A stretch of DNA of 64,000 nucleotides from Sphaerisporangium cinnabarinum (GTDB lineage Bacteria > Actinomycetota > Actinomycetes > Actinomycetales > Cellulomonadaceae), in contig QAPD01000022.1 in NCBI GenBank assembly GCA_003052455.1, positions 1-64,000 of the forward strand. Direction: 5' to 3'. The translations under genes were made by a program, and so were the position numbers. The notes under the pieces were generated by a model. The model searched no databases. It worked only from the letters and a program-made list of their open reading frames with translations, and had not been told where the DNA came from. Within the stretch, counting starts at the first letter, position 1, and each line of letters begins with the position of its first letter. Below, piece after piece: positions 27,603 to 35,925 of the stretch.

Positions 27603-27628
27603 CCGGAGTCCGGCGTCGTACCAGGGCG

Positions 27629-27647
27629 CGCACCCGAACGGTGCGCC
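27629..27647. terminator. Short hairpin between the MFS gene and lipA
   Basis: GCGCACC (27629-27635) and GGTGCGC (27641-27647) form a seven-base-pair stem with a five-base loop, 26 bp after the MFS stop. It may be a weak terminator or part of the lipA leader. Confidence 0.35.
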
Positions 27648-27708
27648 GCCCGCCCGCTTGGTGGGCGCGACGTCGGCGCTCACTCGCCACGACGACCGGG
27701 AGACACCC

Positions 27709-28719
27709 GTGACGATCGCACCTGAAGGACGGCGCATGCTGCGGGTCGAGGCCCGCAACGCCGCGACGCCGATCGAGAAGAAGCCCGAGTGGATCAAGAC
27801 CCGCGCGACCATGGGCCCGGAGTACTCCGAGCTCAAGGGGCTCGTGAAGCGCGAGGGTCTGCACACGGTCTGCGAGGAGGCGGGCTGTCCCAACATCTTC
27901 GAGTGCTGGGAGGACCGCGAGGCGACCTTCCTCATCGGCGGCGACCAGTGCACGCGCCGGTGCGACTTCTGCCAGATCGACACGGGCAAGCCGGCCGACT
28001 TCGACGCGGACGAGCCGCGCCGCGTCGCGGAGTCCGTCCAGGCGATGGGCCTGCGCTACTCGACCATCACGGGCGTCGCGCGCGACGACCTGCCCGACGG
28101 CGGCGCCTGGCTCTACGCGGAGACCGTCCGCCAGATCCACGCGCTCAACCCGGGCACCGGCGTCGAGCTGCTCATCCCGGACTTCAACGCGATCCCCGAG
28201 CTGCTCGACGAGGTGAACGACTCCCGGCCCGAGGTGCTCGCGCACAACCTCGAGACGGTGCCGCGCATCTTCAAGCAGATCCGGCCCGGCTTCCGGTACG
28301 AGCGCTCGCTGTCCGTGCTCACGCGGGCGCGCGAGGCGGGGCTCGTCACCAAGTCGAACATCATCCTCGGCATGGGCGAGACGATCGACGAGGCGAAGGA
28401 GGCGCTGCAGGACCTGCACGACGCCGGCTGCGACCTCGTGACGATCACGCAGTACCTGCGCCCCTCGCTGCGGCACCACCCCGTGGACCGCTGGGTCAAG
28501 CCGGAGGAGTTCGTCGAGCTGTCGGACGCCGCCGAGGCCATGGGGTTCCTCGGCGTCATGTCCGGCCCGCTCGTGCGGTCGTCGTACCGCGCCGGGCGGC
28601 TCTGGGGCCAGGCCATGACGCGCCGCGGCATGGAGATCCCCGCCGCGCTCGCGCACCTCGCCGAGCCGACGACGTCCCGCCAGGAGGCCGCGAGCCTGCT
28701 GGCCCGCTCGCCCCACTAG
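27709..28719 (+). CDS. lipA: Lipoyl synthase LipA
   Basis: LipA is a radical SAM enzyme that inserts two sulphur atoms into octanoyl-E2. The 336-residue protein contains the auxiliary-cluster cysteines in [20 protein letters not shown] and the radical SAM CxxxCxxC set in [13 protein letters not shown]. The C-terminal [11 protein letters not shown] carries the conserved serine ligand of the auxiliary cluster. The GTG at 27709 is preferred because GGGAGA lies shortly upstream, and it gives the usual N-terminal [19 protein letters not shown]4191 follows 10 bp later. Together with LipB it supplies the lipoyl groups needed by the E2 in this window. Confidence 0.96.
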   Translation: MTIAPEGRRMLRVEARNAATPIEKKPEWIKTRATMGPEYSELKGLVKREGLHTVCEEAGCPNIFECWEDREATFLIGGDQCTRRCDFCQIDTGKPADFDADEPRRVAESVQAMGLRYSTITGVARDDLPDGGAWLYAETVRQIHALNPGTGVELLIPDFNAIPELLDEVNDSRPEVLAHNLETVPRIFKQIRPGFRYERSLSVLTRAREAGLVTKSNIILGMGETIDEAKEALQDLHDAGCDLVTITQYLRPSLRHHPVDRWVKPEEFVELSDAAEAMGFLGVMSGPLVRSSYRAGRLWGQAMTRRGMEIPAALAHLAEPTTSRQEAASLLARSPH

Positions 28720-28729
28720 ACTGACCGGC

Positions 28730-29473
28730 ATGGCCCGCAAGAACTCGGACAGCACCGGCGCGCCCGCCGCCGGCGAGCAGGTCGCGAAGCAGAAGAAGCC
28801 CAAGAAGCAGCGCTGGTACCACCAGGTGTGGGCCGCCTACCAGATGACCCGCAAGCAGGACCCGGCGGTCACGTGGGTCATGCTCGGCGTGTTCGTCGGC
28901 ATCCTCGCCGTCGCGCTGGGCATCGGCCTGTGGTGGGGCCAGTGGGTCTACACGCTGATCGTCGGCATCCCGTTCGCGGCGCTGGGCGCGATGTTCGTGC
29001 TCACGCGTCGCGCCGAGCGCGCCGCCTACCAGCAGATCGAGGGCCAGCCCGGCGCCGCGCGCGCCGCGCTCGGCACGATCCGCCGCGGGTGGACGTTCGA
29101 CGAGGAGCCCGTCGCGATCGACCCCCGCACCCAGGACCTCGTGTTCCGCGGCGTCGGGCGCGCGGGCGTCGTGCTCGTGAGCGAGGGCCCGCCGCACCGC
29201 GCCAAGCGCCTGCTCGACGCCGAGCGCAAGCGCGTCGCGCGCGTGCTGCCGAACGTGCCGGTCACGACGATCCAGGTCGGCGACGGCGAGGACCAGGTGG
29301 CGCTGCCCAAGCTCCCCCGCGCCGTCCAGAAGCTCAAGCCGACCCTCACGAAGCCCGAGACGGCGGAGGTCTCCAAGCGCCTGCGCGCGCTCGGCGTCTC
29401 GCGCCTGCCGATCCCCAAGGGGATCGACCCGACGCGGGCCCGCCCGGACCGCAAGGGCCTCAAGGGCCGCTGA
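28730..29473 (+). CDS. DUF4191 membrane protein
   Basis: This 247-residue actinobacterial protein has a basic N-terminus ([20 protein letters not shown]), two adjacent transmembrane helices ([20 protein letters not shown] and [19 protein letters not shown]), and a cytoplasmic domain with [20 protein letters not shown] and [18 protein letters not shown]. It corresponds to the DUF4191 family and to Rv2219 beside lipA in M. tuberculosis (from memory). The function is not known. TAGACT (28717-28722) overlaps the lipA stop and is seven bases before the ATG. A strong hairpin follows the gene. Confidence 0.85.
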   Translation: MARKNSDSTGAPAAGEQVAKQKKPKKQRWYHQVWAAYQMTRKQDPAVTWVMLGVFVGILAVALGIGLWWGQWVYTLIVGIPFAALGAMFVLTRRAERAAYQQIEGQPGAARAALGTIRRGWTFDEEPVAIDPRTQDLVFRGVGRAGVVLVSEGPPHRAKRLLDAERKRVARVLPNVPVTTIQVGDGEDQVALPKLPRAVQKLKPTLTKPETAEVSKRLRALGVSRLPIPKGIDPTRARPDRKGLKGR

Positions 29474-29486
29474 CGCGACACCCGCA

Positions 29487-29541
29487 CACGACGACGCCCG
29501 GTCGGCGAGGATCCGTCCTCTGCCGGCCGGGCGTCGTCGTG
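29487..29541. terminator. Strong hairpin terminator, DUF4191 / RDD convergent gap
   Basis: The arms CACGACGACGCCCGG (29487-29501) and CCGGGCGTCGTCGTG (29527-29541) pair perfectly for 15 bp and extend inward by a few more pairs past single-base bulges. It sits between the convergent DUF4191 and RDD genes. Confidence 0.8.
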
Positions 29542-29562
29542 CGTGGGATGGGGATCCGGCCA

Positions 29563-29604
29563 CCCGTGGTCAGGAGCGGAGATCCGCCCGTGGTCAGGAG
29601 CGGA
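29563..29604. repeat. 18-bp direct repeat duplicating the end of the RDD gene
   Basis: CCCGTGGTCAGGAGCGGA occurs at 29563-29580 and again at 29587-29604, a period of 24 bp. The right copy contains the RDD stop codon. Because 24 is a multiple of three, the left copy supplies a second in-frame stop just downstream. Confidence 0.8.
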
Positions 29605-30070
29605 CGAGCACCGTGCCCGCGGCGCGGTCGTGCAGGCCACGGCCGTCGGCGTCCCACACGACCGCCGGGATCACGAGGCACAGCAGGACCGTGCGCAGCA
29701 CGCCGCGGCCGAGACCGACCATGCGCGCCGGCTCGGCGAGACGCCGGACCCGGATCCCCATGACGCGGTGGCCGACGGTGAACCCGAGCGTGCTCACGAG
29801 CAGCACGTTCTCGATCGCGAAGACCAGCGGCTGCGACCAGACCGGCAGGGCCGAGATGCCCTCGAAGAAGCCCGGCGCGGCGGGGCGGAAGAAGAGGAAC
29901 GCGACCAGGGTCGCGAGGACCCAGTCGATGGCCAGCGCGACGACGCGCCGTCCGAGCGTCGCGAGGGAGCCCGGGCCCTCCGGCGGGAGGCCGAGCCGCG
30001 CGCCACGACCGCTGTGCTGGTCGCCCGGGGCGCCCTCGAGCCACGAACCCATGTCCTCGCGTGAAACCAC
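29594..30070 (-). CDS. RDD family membrane protein
   Basis: This 158-residue protein has the RDD-family plan. After a polar start comes [20 protein letters not shown] (with the R and D of the name motif), [32 protein letters not shown], and [33 protein letters not shown] with the second D near the end. RDD proteins may act in ion exchange, but no role is certain. The GTG at 30070 is six bases after TACGCT on the minus strand, which favours it over ATG 30052. It is convergent with DUF4191 and divergent from glnA1, the same neighbours as in M. tuberculosis (Rv2219A, from memory). Confidence 0.8.
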   Translation of the reverse strand: MVSREDMGSWLEGAPGDQHSGRGARLGLPPEGPGSLATLGRRVVALAIDWVLATLVAFLFFRPAAPGFFEGISALPVWSQPLVFAIENVLLVSTLGFTVGHRVMGIRVRRLAEPARMVGLGRGVLRTVLLCLVIPAVVWDADGRGLHDRAAGTVLVRS

Positions 30071-30210
30071 GGGACCAGCGTACGTGCCACGCGGTGGACG
30101 GGACGGTCCCCCGGCCGCCGGACGGCGGTATCGTGCCGAACGGCACACCGACCCCACGTCGGCTGCCGCGCGCCCTCGTGTCGCACGATCGTCACACGGG
30201 GACGCGGGAC

Positions 30211-30248
30211 GTAACACGACCGAAACAAGGGGTACACCGCGGGGAAAC
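30211..30248 (+). promoter_or_regulatory. GlnR-like four-box operator upstream of glnA1
   Basis: Four five-base boxes lie at exact six-base spacing: GTAAC (30211), GAAAC (30222), TACAC (30233) and GAAAC (30244). The known actinobacterial GlnR pattern is gTnAc-n6-GaAAc repeated twice. Boxes one, two and four match fully and box three partly. The last box ends about 11 bp before the -10, overlapping the -35 region. Confidence 0.75.
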
Positions 30249-30258
30249 CGCCCCGGCC

Positions 30259-30264
30259 TAGGTT
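30259..30264 (+). promoter_or_regulatory. glnA1 -10 box
   Basis: TAGGTT lies 10 bp after the GlnR-like boxes. Transcription starting around 30271 would leave a leader of about 60 bases that includes AAGGAG (30321-30326) before the ATG at 30333. Confidence 0.6.
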
Positions 30265-30332
30265 CGTGGGCGCCACGTCAGCGGCTCGTCCGCCGCGCAG
30301 CCCGACGGCACCACCCGATCAAGGAGCAACGG

Positions 30333-31757
30333 ATGTTCAACAACGCGGAGGAGGCAATCGCCTTCACGCGGAACGAAGGCGTCGAGTTCGTCGACGTCCG
30401 GTTCTGCGACCTGCCCGGCATCATGCAGCACTTCAACATCCCCGTCTCGCAGTTCGACGAGTCGGCGTTCGAGGACGGCCTGATGTTCGACGGGTCGTCG
30501 ATCCGCGGCTTCCAGGCGATCCACGAGTCGGACATGAAGCTCGTGCCGGACGTCAAGACCGCGTTCGTGGACCCGTACCGCAAGCGCAAGACGCTCGTCG
30601 TGAACTTCTCCATCGTCGACCCGTTCACGGGCGAGCCGTACTCCCGCGACCCCCGCAACATCGCGGCCAAGGCCGAGGCGTACCTGCGCTCCACCGGCAT
30701 CGCCGACACGGCGTTCTTCGCGCCCGAGGCCGAGTTCTACCTCTTCGACGAGGCGCGCTTCGCGACGAACCAGCACTCGAGCTTCTACTACCTCGACTCC
30801 GTCGAGGCGGCGTGGAACACGGGCCGCGAGGAGGAGGGTGGCAACCTCGCGTACAAGACGCGCTACAAGGGCGGCTACTTCCCCGTCTCCCCGTCCGACC
30901 GCTTCGCGGACCTGCGCGACGAGATGTGCGCGACGCTGGAGAAGGTCGGCCTCGAGGTCGAGCGCGCGCACCACGAGGTGGGCACCGCCGGCCAGCAGGA
31001 GATCAACTACCGCTTCAACACGCTGCTGCACGCGGCCGACGACCTGATGAAGTTCAAGTACGTCATCCGCAACGAGGCGTTCGAGGCCGGCAAGTCCGTC
31101 ACGTTCATGCCGAAGCCGATCTTCGGCGACAACGGCTCGGGCATGCACTCGCACCAGTCCCTGTGGAAGGACGGCAAGCCGCTGTTCTTCGACGAGAAGG
31201 GCTACGGCGGTCTCTCCGACCTCGCGCGCTGGTACATCGGCGGCCTGCTCAAGCACGCGCCGTCGCTGCTCGCCTTCACCAACCCGTCGGTGAACTCCTA
31301 CCACCGCCTGGTCCCGGGCTACGAGGCCCCGGTCAACCTGGTCTACTCGGCCCGCAACCGCTCCGCGTGCATCCGCATCCCGGTGACCGGCTCGTCCGCC
31401 GCCGCGAAGCGCGTCGAGTTCCGCGTGCCGGACCCGTCGGCCAACCCGTACCTCGCGTTCGCCGCGCAGCTCCTCGCCGGCATCGACGGCATCAAGAACC
31501 GCATCGAGCCGCCGGAGCCGATCGACAAGGACCTGTACGAGCTGCCGCCGGAGGAGCACGCGCAGATCCAGCAGGTCCCCGGCTCGCTCTCCGAGGCGCT
31601 GGACAACCTCGAGGCCGACCACGAGTTCCTCACGCAGGGCGACGTGTTCACGCCGGACCTCATCCAGACGTGGATCGACTACAAGCGGGCCAACGAGATC
31701 GACCCGATCCGCCTGCGCCCGCACCCGCACGAGTTCGAGCTCTACTACGACATCTGA
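30333..31757 (+). CDS. glnA: Glutamine synthetase type I (GlnA1)
   Basis: GlnA1 makes glutamine from glutamate, ammonia and ATP. The 474-residue protein has [18 protein letters not shown], the metal-binding [14 protein letters not shown], the [14 protein letters not shown] block, and the ATP-binding [38 protein letters not shown] and the adenylylation loop [11 protein letters not shown] follow, with target Tyr402. This is the I-beta form that GlnE modifies. It lies under a GlnR-like operator and carries its own terminator hairpin. The glnE and glnA2 genes lie 6.5 kb further on the other strand, an arrangement known from mycobacteria with extra genes inserted here. Confidence 0.97.
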   Translation: MFNNAEEAIAFTRNEGVEFVDVRFCDLPGIMQHFNIPVSQFDESAFEDGLMFDGSSIRGFQAIHESDMKLVPDVKTAFVDPYRKRKTLVVNFSIVDPFTGEPYSRDPRNIAAKAEAYLRSTGIADTAFFAPEAEFYLFDEARFATNQHSSFYYLDSVEAAWNTGREEEGGNLAYKTRYKGGYFPVSPSDRFADLRDEMCATLEKVGLEVERAHHEVGTAGQQEINYRFNTLLHAADDLMKFKYVIRNEAFEAGKSVTFMPKPIFGDNGSGMHSHQSLWKDGKPLFFDEKGYGGLSDLARWYIGGLLKHAPSLLAFTNPSVNSYHRLVPGYEAPVNLVYSARNRSACIRIPVTGSSAAAKRVEFRVPDPSANPYLAFAAQLLAGIDGIKNRIEPPEPIDKDLYELPPEEHAQIQQVPGSLSEALDNLEADHEFLTQGDVFTPDLIQTWIDYKRANEIDPIRLRPHPHEFELYYDI

Positions 31758-31787
31758 TTCCCTGGTCTGACCCGACCTCGGAGCTCC

Positions 31788-31839
31788 GCGGCCCCCATCC
31801 GTGGTGAGCGTCTCGCGACGCCCACCACGGGCGGGGGCC
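31788..31839 (+). terminator. Long hairpin terminator after glnA1
   Basis: The segment starts with CGGCCCCC and ends with GGGGGCCG, with CGTGGTG/CACCACG and GCGTC/GACGC pairing inside and a four-base loop TCGC. It forms a stem of more than 20 bp with a few small bulges, 30 bp after the glnA1 stop. Confidence 0.8.
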
Positions 31840-32034
31840 GTTCTCCGTCGCGCCGGTCGTATGGCGACCACCTGCGAGTCTCTGTCGAGACGCGACGCCG
31901 ACGCCGCCGGGCTCGACCTGCCGGAACGCGCTCTCGAGCGACGCAAGGAAGCAGCGGGGACGCCGTGGCCGATCGACGCCCGGAGACCGCGCTCGAGTGC
32001 TCCCCCGTGTGTCTCGCCCGGGCGAAATGCTGCT
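31840..32034. other. Gap between glnA1 terminator and lipoprotein promoter
   Basis: Together with the hairpin and promoter on either side this makes a 368-bp gap between coding genes. I see no convincing gene, RNA or repeat in it. Short open frames here lack ribosome binding sites and have poor codon use. Confidence 0.5.
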
Positions 32035-32064
32035 GGTCAGGAGCCTGACCGGCTCGGGTAGACT
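32035..32064 (+). promoter_or_regulatory. Lipoprotein gene promoter with inverted repeat
   Basis: TAGACT (32059-32064) is a good -10, 61 bases before the GTG start. GGTCAG-GAGC-CTGACC (32035-32050) is an inverted repeat that covers the expected -35 position and so may be an operator. Confidence 0.45.
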
Positions 32065-32125
32065 GCCGCCTCACCGCCGGCAGGGCGGTCGCGCCTCGCG
32101 CGGACCGGAGACTCAGGGGGAACTC

Positions 32126-32872
32126 GTGCGAACGCGAGCCGACATTCTGGTGGGCTTCGCCCTCGGTGCGATCTTCTCCGTGTCCGGATGCACCTCGACA
32201 GGGACTCCGGTGGAGAGGCCCGTCAGCGATCAAGCACCGACGCCTCCCTCGGCGTCGCCCCGAGCGAGCGAGACCATGTCCGGCCAGGCGCCTGACGGCC
32301 CTGACGGCGGGGGCGACCGCACCGGCGGGCAAGGAGCCGAGGTGCCCGGCGAGCAGCCAGAGGGTGGGGAGACCACGGTGACGACGCTCCGACCGTCGCG
32401 CACGACGACCCCCCTCGTCGCCCGCAGTGCGTGGCAGGGAGTGTCCGAGCACGGCCCGTGCACACTCTCGCAGAGCACCGATCCGGGCGGCGCCGATCCT
32501 CGGGCTGATCAGTACGTGGCATCTCAGGAACTTCTCTCCGCGCTCCGAGAGTCCGACGAGGGGGCTGACCCGTCCGCGCTGCGGAACGTCCTGCTCCCGC
32601 TGACGTCGCAGCCGGGCGAGGGGACGGCCGGGGTGAACGCGCTGGCTCAGGACTGGGACGCATCGACCCCGCGAGGCCCTGTGGCAGTCAGGGGCGTCAC
32701 GCGAGCGATCACCACGCAGAGCTTTGCGGGCGACCTGACGACCCACGTCGTGCAGCTGGCTTTCGAGTGCCCGCAGGTCATCGACGAGTCGGCCTGGACG
32801 AGCGCTCTCGAGGACCTGCGGGTCACCGTTCCTGCGCAGCCGGAGACACCCGGCCAGTGGCCTCCGGCCTGA
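32126..32872 (+). CDS. Putative lipoprotein of unknown function
   Basis: The 248-residue product starts VRTRADILVGFALGAIFSVSGC. This is a short basic region, a hydrophobic stretch, and a lipobox ending in Cys22, so it should be lipidated on the outer face of the membrane. A Ser/Pro/Glu/Gly-rich linker spans residues 25-95. The folded part includes SAWQGVSEHGPCTLSQSTD, QYVASQELLSALRESDEGAD, TRAITTQSFAGDLTTHVVQLAFECPQ and LEDLRVTVPAQP. Two Cys residues in this part could pair. Codon choice is less extreme in GC than in the neighbours. I do not recognise a family. It lies between glnA1 and a secreted chitinase, both on the same strand. Confidence 0.65.
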   Translation: MRTRADILVGFALGAIFSVSGCTSTGTPVERPVSDQAPTPPSASPRASETMSGQAPDGPDGGGDRTGGQGAEVPGEQPEGGETTVTTLRPSRTTTPLVARSAWQGVSEHGPCTLSQSTDPGGADPRADQYVASQELLSALRESDEGADPSALRNVLLPLTSQPGEGTAGVNALAQDWDASTPRGPVAVRGVTRAITTQSFAGDLTTHVVQLAFECPQVIDESAWTSALEDLRVTVPAQPETPGQWPPA

Positions 32873-32958
32873 GAGGCGATCGGCCGCGTCGTGGCGGCGC
32901 CCTCGAGGTGACCGAGCGGGCTCGTCGGTCCAGGCGCGGATGCTCGCCTCAGCGACTC

Positions 32959-32988
32959 TTGTCGCGCGGCGGCGTCGCGCGCTAGGTT
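32959..32988 (+). promoter_or_regulatory. Chitinase promoter
   Basis: TTGTCG (32959-32964) and TAGGTT (32983-32988) are separated by 18 bp, a good vegetative sigma-70-type pair. The leader to the ATG at 33033 would be about 38 bases with a GGGGGA ribosome binding site. Confidence 0.6.
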
Positions 32989-33032
32989 TGCGAGCGGCGG
33001 TAACGATGCCGCCCGCAACAGCAGGGGGATTC

Positions 33033-33950
33033 ATGAGCACTCGCTTCCGGCGCGCCCTCACCACCGTCGTCTCCGTCCTCGCCTCGGCCGTCCTCGCCGT
33101 GTCCGTCACCGCACCGGCGGGCGCGGCCACGGGTCCCTCCCCCGCGGGTGCCGACCAGGCCGCGAGCGCCACCGCGTGCGCCGCGACGTGGTCGCCGACG
33201 ACCGCCTACACCGGCGGGAGGACGGCGTCGCACCACGGGCGGAACTGGACGGCCCGGTGGTGGACCCAGCGCGAGACGCCGGGGTCGACGAGCGTCTGGG
33301 TGGACGCGGGCCGGTGCACGGGGGGCGGGGACGACTTCGTGGTGAGCCGCGCGGAGTTCGACGCGATCTTCCCGAAGCGGCACCCGTTCTACACGTACGA
33401 CGGGTTCGTCGACGCGCTGGGCGCGTACCCGGCGTTCGCCAGCACGGGGACGCCCGAGACCCGGACGCGCGAGGCCGCGGCGTTCCTCACGCACGCGGAC
33501 TTCGAGTCGGTCGGGCTGCGGTACGTGAAGGAGATCAACGAGGCGAACTACTGGATCAAGTGCGACGACGAGCAGCCGTTCGGCTGCCCGGCCGGCCGGA
33601 CGGCCTACTACGGGCGGGGGCCGATCATGTTCAGCTGGAACTTCAACTACAAGGCCGCCGGCGACGCCCTGGGCATCGACCTCCTCAACGACCCGTGGCT
33701 CGTCGAGGAGGACCCGTCCGTCGCGTGGCAGACCGCGCTCTGGTACTGGAACACCCAGAACGGGCCCGGCGTGATGACGTCGCACCAGGCGATGGTGTCC
33801 GGCGCGGGCTTCGGCCAGACGATCAACTCGCTCAACGGGGCGCTCGAGTGCGGCGGCGGAAACCCGGCGTCGGTGCAGTCGCGCGTGGACCGCTACGTGC
33901 GGATCACCGAGGTGCTGGGCGTGGCCCCGGGCTCGGGCCTGACCTGCTGA
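33033..33950 (+). CDS. Secreted GH19 chitinase with N-terminal CBM5/12 chitin-binding domain
   Basis: The 305-residue protein has a signal peptide (residues 1 to about 32, cleaved near APAGAA). A small chitin-binding domain follows (49-95: CAATWSPTTAYTGGRTASHH, NWTARWWTQRETPGS, VWVDAGRC), then a GH19 catalytic domain from about 100 to the end. The catalytic domain contains FLTHADFESVGLRYVKEINE, with general acid Glu158 and base Glu167, then QPFGCPAGRTAYYGRGPIMF and WQTALWYWNTQNGPG. In most bacterial GH19 enzymes the first Glu lies in HETGG; here the context is FESVG. It cleaves chitin outside the cell, and family members can also inhibit fungi. It ends at a hairpin shared with the next gene. 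Confidence 0.93.
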   Translation: MSTRFRRALTTVVSVLASAVLAVSVTAPAGAATGPSPAGADQAASATACAATWSPTTAYTGGRTASHHGRNWTARWWTQRETPGSTSVWVDAGRCTGGGDDFVVSRAEFDAIFPKRHPFYTYDGFVDALGAYPAFASTGTPETRTREAAAFLTHADFESVGLRYVKEINEANYWIKCDDEQPFGCPAGRTAYYGRGPIMFSWNFNYKAAGDALGIDLLNDPWLVEEDPSVAWQTALWYWNTQNGPGVMTSHQAMVSGAGFGQTINSLNGALECGGGNPASVQSRVDRYVRITEVLGVAPGSGLTC

Positions 33951-34007
33951 GCGGTCCGGACCGCGGCGTGGGCGGCCGGTCGGCCGCAGCACGTCCGGCG
34001 GCGTGAG

Positions 34008-34048
34008 CGGCGGGTGCGGTGCACGCAGGGGGCGCACCGCACCCGCCG
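34008..34048. terminator. Bidirectional hairpin terminator
   Basis: CGGCGGGTGCGGTGC (34008-34022) pairs perfectly with its complement at 34034-34048 around an 11-base loop. It lies between the chitinase stop and the convergent monooxygenase stop. Confidence 0.8.
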
Positions 34049-34049
34049 G

Positions 34050-35807
34050 TCAGCCGCCGACCCCGGCGGCCAACGGCGTGTCCTCCGCCCCGGACGCCGA
34101 ACCGGCGTCGGGCGCAGACGCAGGCGCGGGCGCAGGCGCAGGCGCAGAGGCAGGCTCTGGCCGCACGACGTGGGACGACGGCAGCCCCGCGCCGGGGCGG
34201 AACCCGGCGTAGTGCTCGGCCTCCGCGCGGGCGCACTCGTCCTGGTAGACGTGCCCGCCACCGAGGTACACGGCGATCTCCTCGCGCTTGCCGGGCACGT
34301 TCCCGCCGACGAACCAGGCGCCCGCCTTCCTGCCCTCCTCGTACATGACGGTCGCGCGGGCCGCGCGCTCGGTCTCCGCGCGCCACCACTCCTCCGCCTC
34401 GGGCGTGGCCTCGAGCCGGTCGACGCCGTGCTCGCGCGCGTACGCGAGCGCGCGCTGGAGCCACTGCGCGCCGCGCTGGACCGGCACCGTGAGGTTGGAC
34501 AGCGGCGTCTGTGGCCCGAGCGACATGAAGAAGTTCGGGAAGCCGTGGACGGAGATGCCGAGGTAGGTGCGCAGACCGTCGCGCTCCCAGCGCTCGCGCA
34601 GGGTGATGCCGTCCCGCCCGACGACGTCGAACGCGGTGAGTGCCCCGGTCATGGCGTCGAAGCCGGTGGCGAGCACGAGCACGTCGAGCGCGTGCTCGAC
34701 CTCCCCCACGACGACCCCGCGCGGCGTCACGCGCGTGATCGGCGTGGCGAGCACGTCGACGAGCTCGACGTTCGCGCGGTTGTACGCCGCGTAGTAGCCG
34801 TGGCCCGTCGGGGGTCGCTTGCCCAGGAAGCGGTACGTCGTCGGGCTCAGCAGGCGGGCCTTCCGCGGGTCCTCGACGACCTCCCGGATCTTGCCGCGCA
34901 GGAACTCGGACGCGAGCTCGCTCGCCTCGGGGCTGGACACGAGGTCCGTGAAGCACTCGTTGGCGAACCGGAAGCCGCCCGCCTCCCAGCGGGACTCGAA
35001 GACCCGACGGCGCTCGTCGTCGTCGACCTCGAGCGCGGACCGCGTGGGGATCTCCATGGGGACGCCGAAGGGATGGCGCACGGCGCGCTCGAAGACCTCG
35101 TCGTACCGGGCGCGCAGGGCGGTGAGCTCGTCGGCCGTGACTGCGGGGCTCGTCGTCTCCAGCACGTAGTTGGGGGTGCGCTGGAAGACGGTGACGTGCT
35201 CCGCAACCGCCGCGAGCTCGGGCAGCATCTGGATCCCCGAGGCTCCGACCCCGAGCAGGCCCACGCGCTTGCCCGTCAGGTCGACGCCCTCGTGCGGCCA
35301 GCGGGCCGAGTGGTGGACCGGCCCGGCGAACGTGTCGAGCCCGGGCAGGTCCGGGTACAGGGGCCGGGAGAGCAGGCCGGTCGCGGAGACGACGTACGTC
35401 GCGCGCAGCCGCGAGCCGTTCGCGAGGGTGAGCGTCCAGAGGTTCGTCGCGTCGGAGTGCTCGGCCCGCTCGACGACGACGCCGAGCCGGATGTCGCGGC
35501 GCAGGTCGAGGCGGTCGGCGACGAACTCGAGATAGGCACGGATCTCCTCGCCGCGCGGGTAGCGCTCGGACCAGTCCCACTCCTCGCGCACCTCGCGCGA
35601 GAACGAGTACGCGTACGCGAGGTACTCGGAGTCGGTCCGCACGCCCGGGTAGCGGTTCGCCCACCAGGTGCCGCCGATCCCGTCGGCGGCGTCGACGACG
35701 AGGACGGACAGACCGATCTCGCGCAGGTGGTGCAGCATCGCCAGGCCCGAGTAGCCCGCCCCGATGACGACCGCGTCGTAGAGCGCGCCGTTCGTGGTCT
35801 TCCCCAT
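34050..35807 (-). CDS. Flavin-containing Baeyer-Villiger-type monooxygenase
   Basis: This 585-residue FAD/NADPH monooxygenase has the first Rossmann motif AVVIGAGYSGLAMLHHLRE, the Baeyer-Villiger fingerprint FAGPVHHSARW (160-170, pattern FxGxxxHxxxW), and a second Rossmann motif VGLLGVGASGIQML. ATG near VLVLATGFD and GISVHGFPNFFMSLGPQTP mark the cyclohexanone/phenylacetone monooxygenase class. Such enzymes convert ketones to esters or lactones. The last 45 residues are a low-complexity tail of Ala-Pro pairs and acidic residues. GGGGGAG precedes the ATG. No catabolic partners lie beside it, so the substrate is unknown. Confidence 0.9.
   Translation of the reverse strand: MGKTTNGALYDAVVIGAGYSGLAMLHHLREIGLSVLVVDAADGIGGTWWANRYPGVRTDSEYLAYAYSFSREVREEWDWSERYPRGEEIRAYLEFVADRLDLRRDIRLGVVVERAEHSDATNLWTLTLANGSRLRATYVVSATGLLSRPLYPDLPGLDTFAGPVHHSARWPHEGVDLTGKRVGLLGVGASGIQMLPELAAVAEHVTVFQRTPNYVLETTSPAVTADELTALRARYDEVFERAVRHPFGVPMEIPTRSALEVDDDERRRVFESRWEAGGFRFANECFTDLVSSPEASELASEFLRGKIREVVEDPRKARLLSPTTYRFLGKRPPTGHGYYAAYNRANVELVDVLATPITRVTPRGVVVGEVEHALDVLVLATGFDAMTGALTAFDVVGRDGITLRERWERDGLRTYLGISVHGFPNFFMSLGPQTPLSNLTVPVQRGAQWLQRALAYAREHGVDRLEATPEAEEWWRAETERAARATVMYEEGRKAGAWFVGGNVPGKREEIAVYLGGGHVYQDECARAEAEHYAGFRPGAGLPSSHVVRPEPASAPAPAPAPASAPDAGSASGAEDTPLAAGVGG
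34111..34152 (-). repeat. Hexanucleotide tandem repeat in monooxygenase tail
   Basis: About seven imperfect copies of GGCGCA (variants GACGCA, GGCGCG, GAGGCA) encode the alternating Ala-Pro tail of the monooxygenase on the opposite strand. Such short repeats can slip in replication, always by two residues without shifting the frame. Confidence 0.6.
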
Positions 35808-35925
35808 GGACGACTCCCCCGTGTCAGGTGCGTCGTCGCAGGCCCGGTGCCCGCGCGACGCGGTATACCGTGCCACGACCTGCGACGTCGTGCCAGGGTG
35901 ACCGCGGGACGGTCGTCGCTCGCGC

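Noticed and set aside
32035-32050. GGTCAGGAGC as a dispersed regulatory motif (also near 14207 and 29569)
   Set aside because: The other copies are stop-codon contexts of leftward genes, and only the copy at 32035 has an inverted partner and a promoter beside it.
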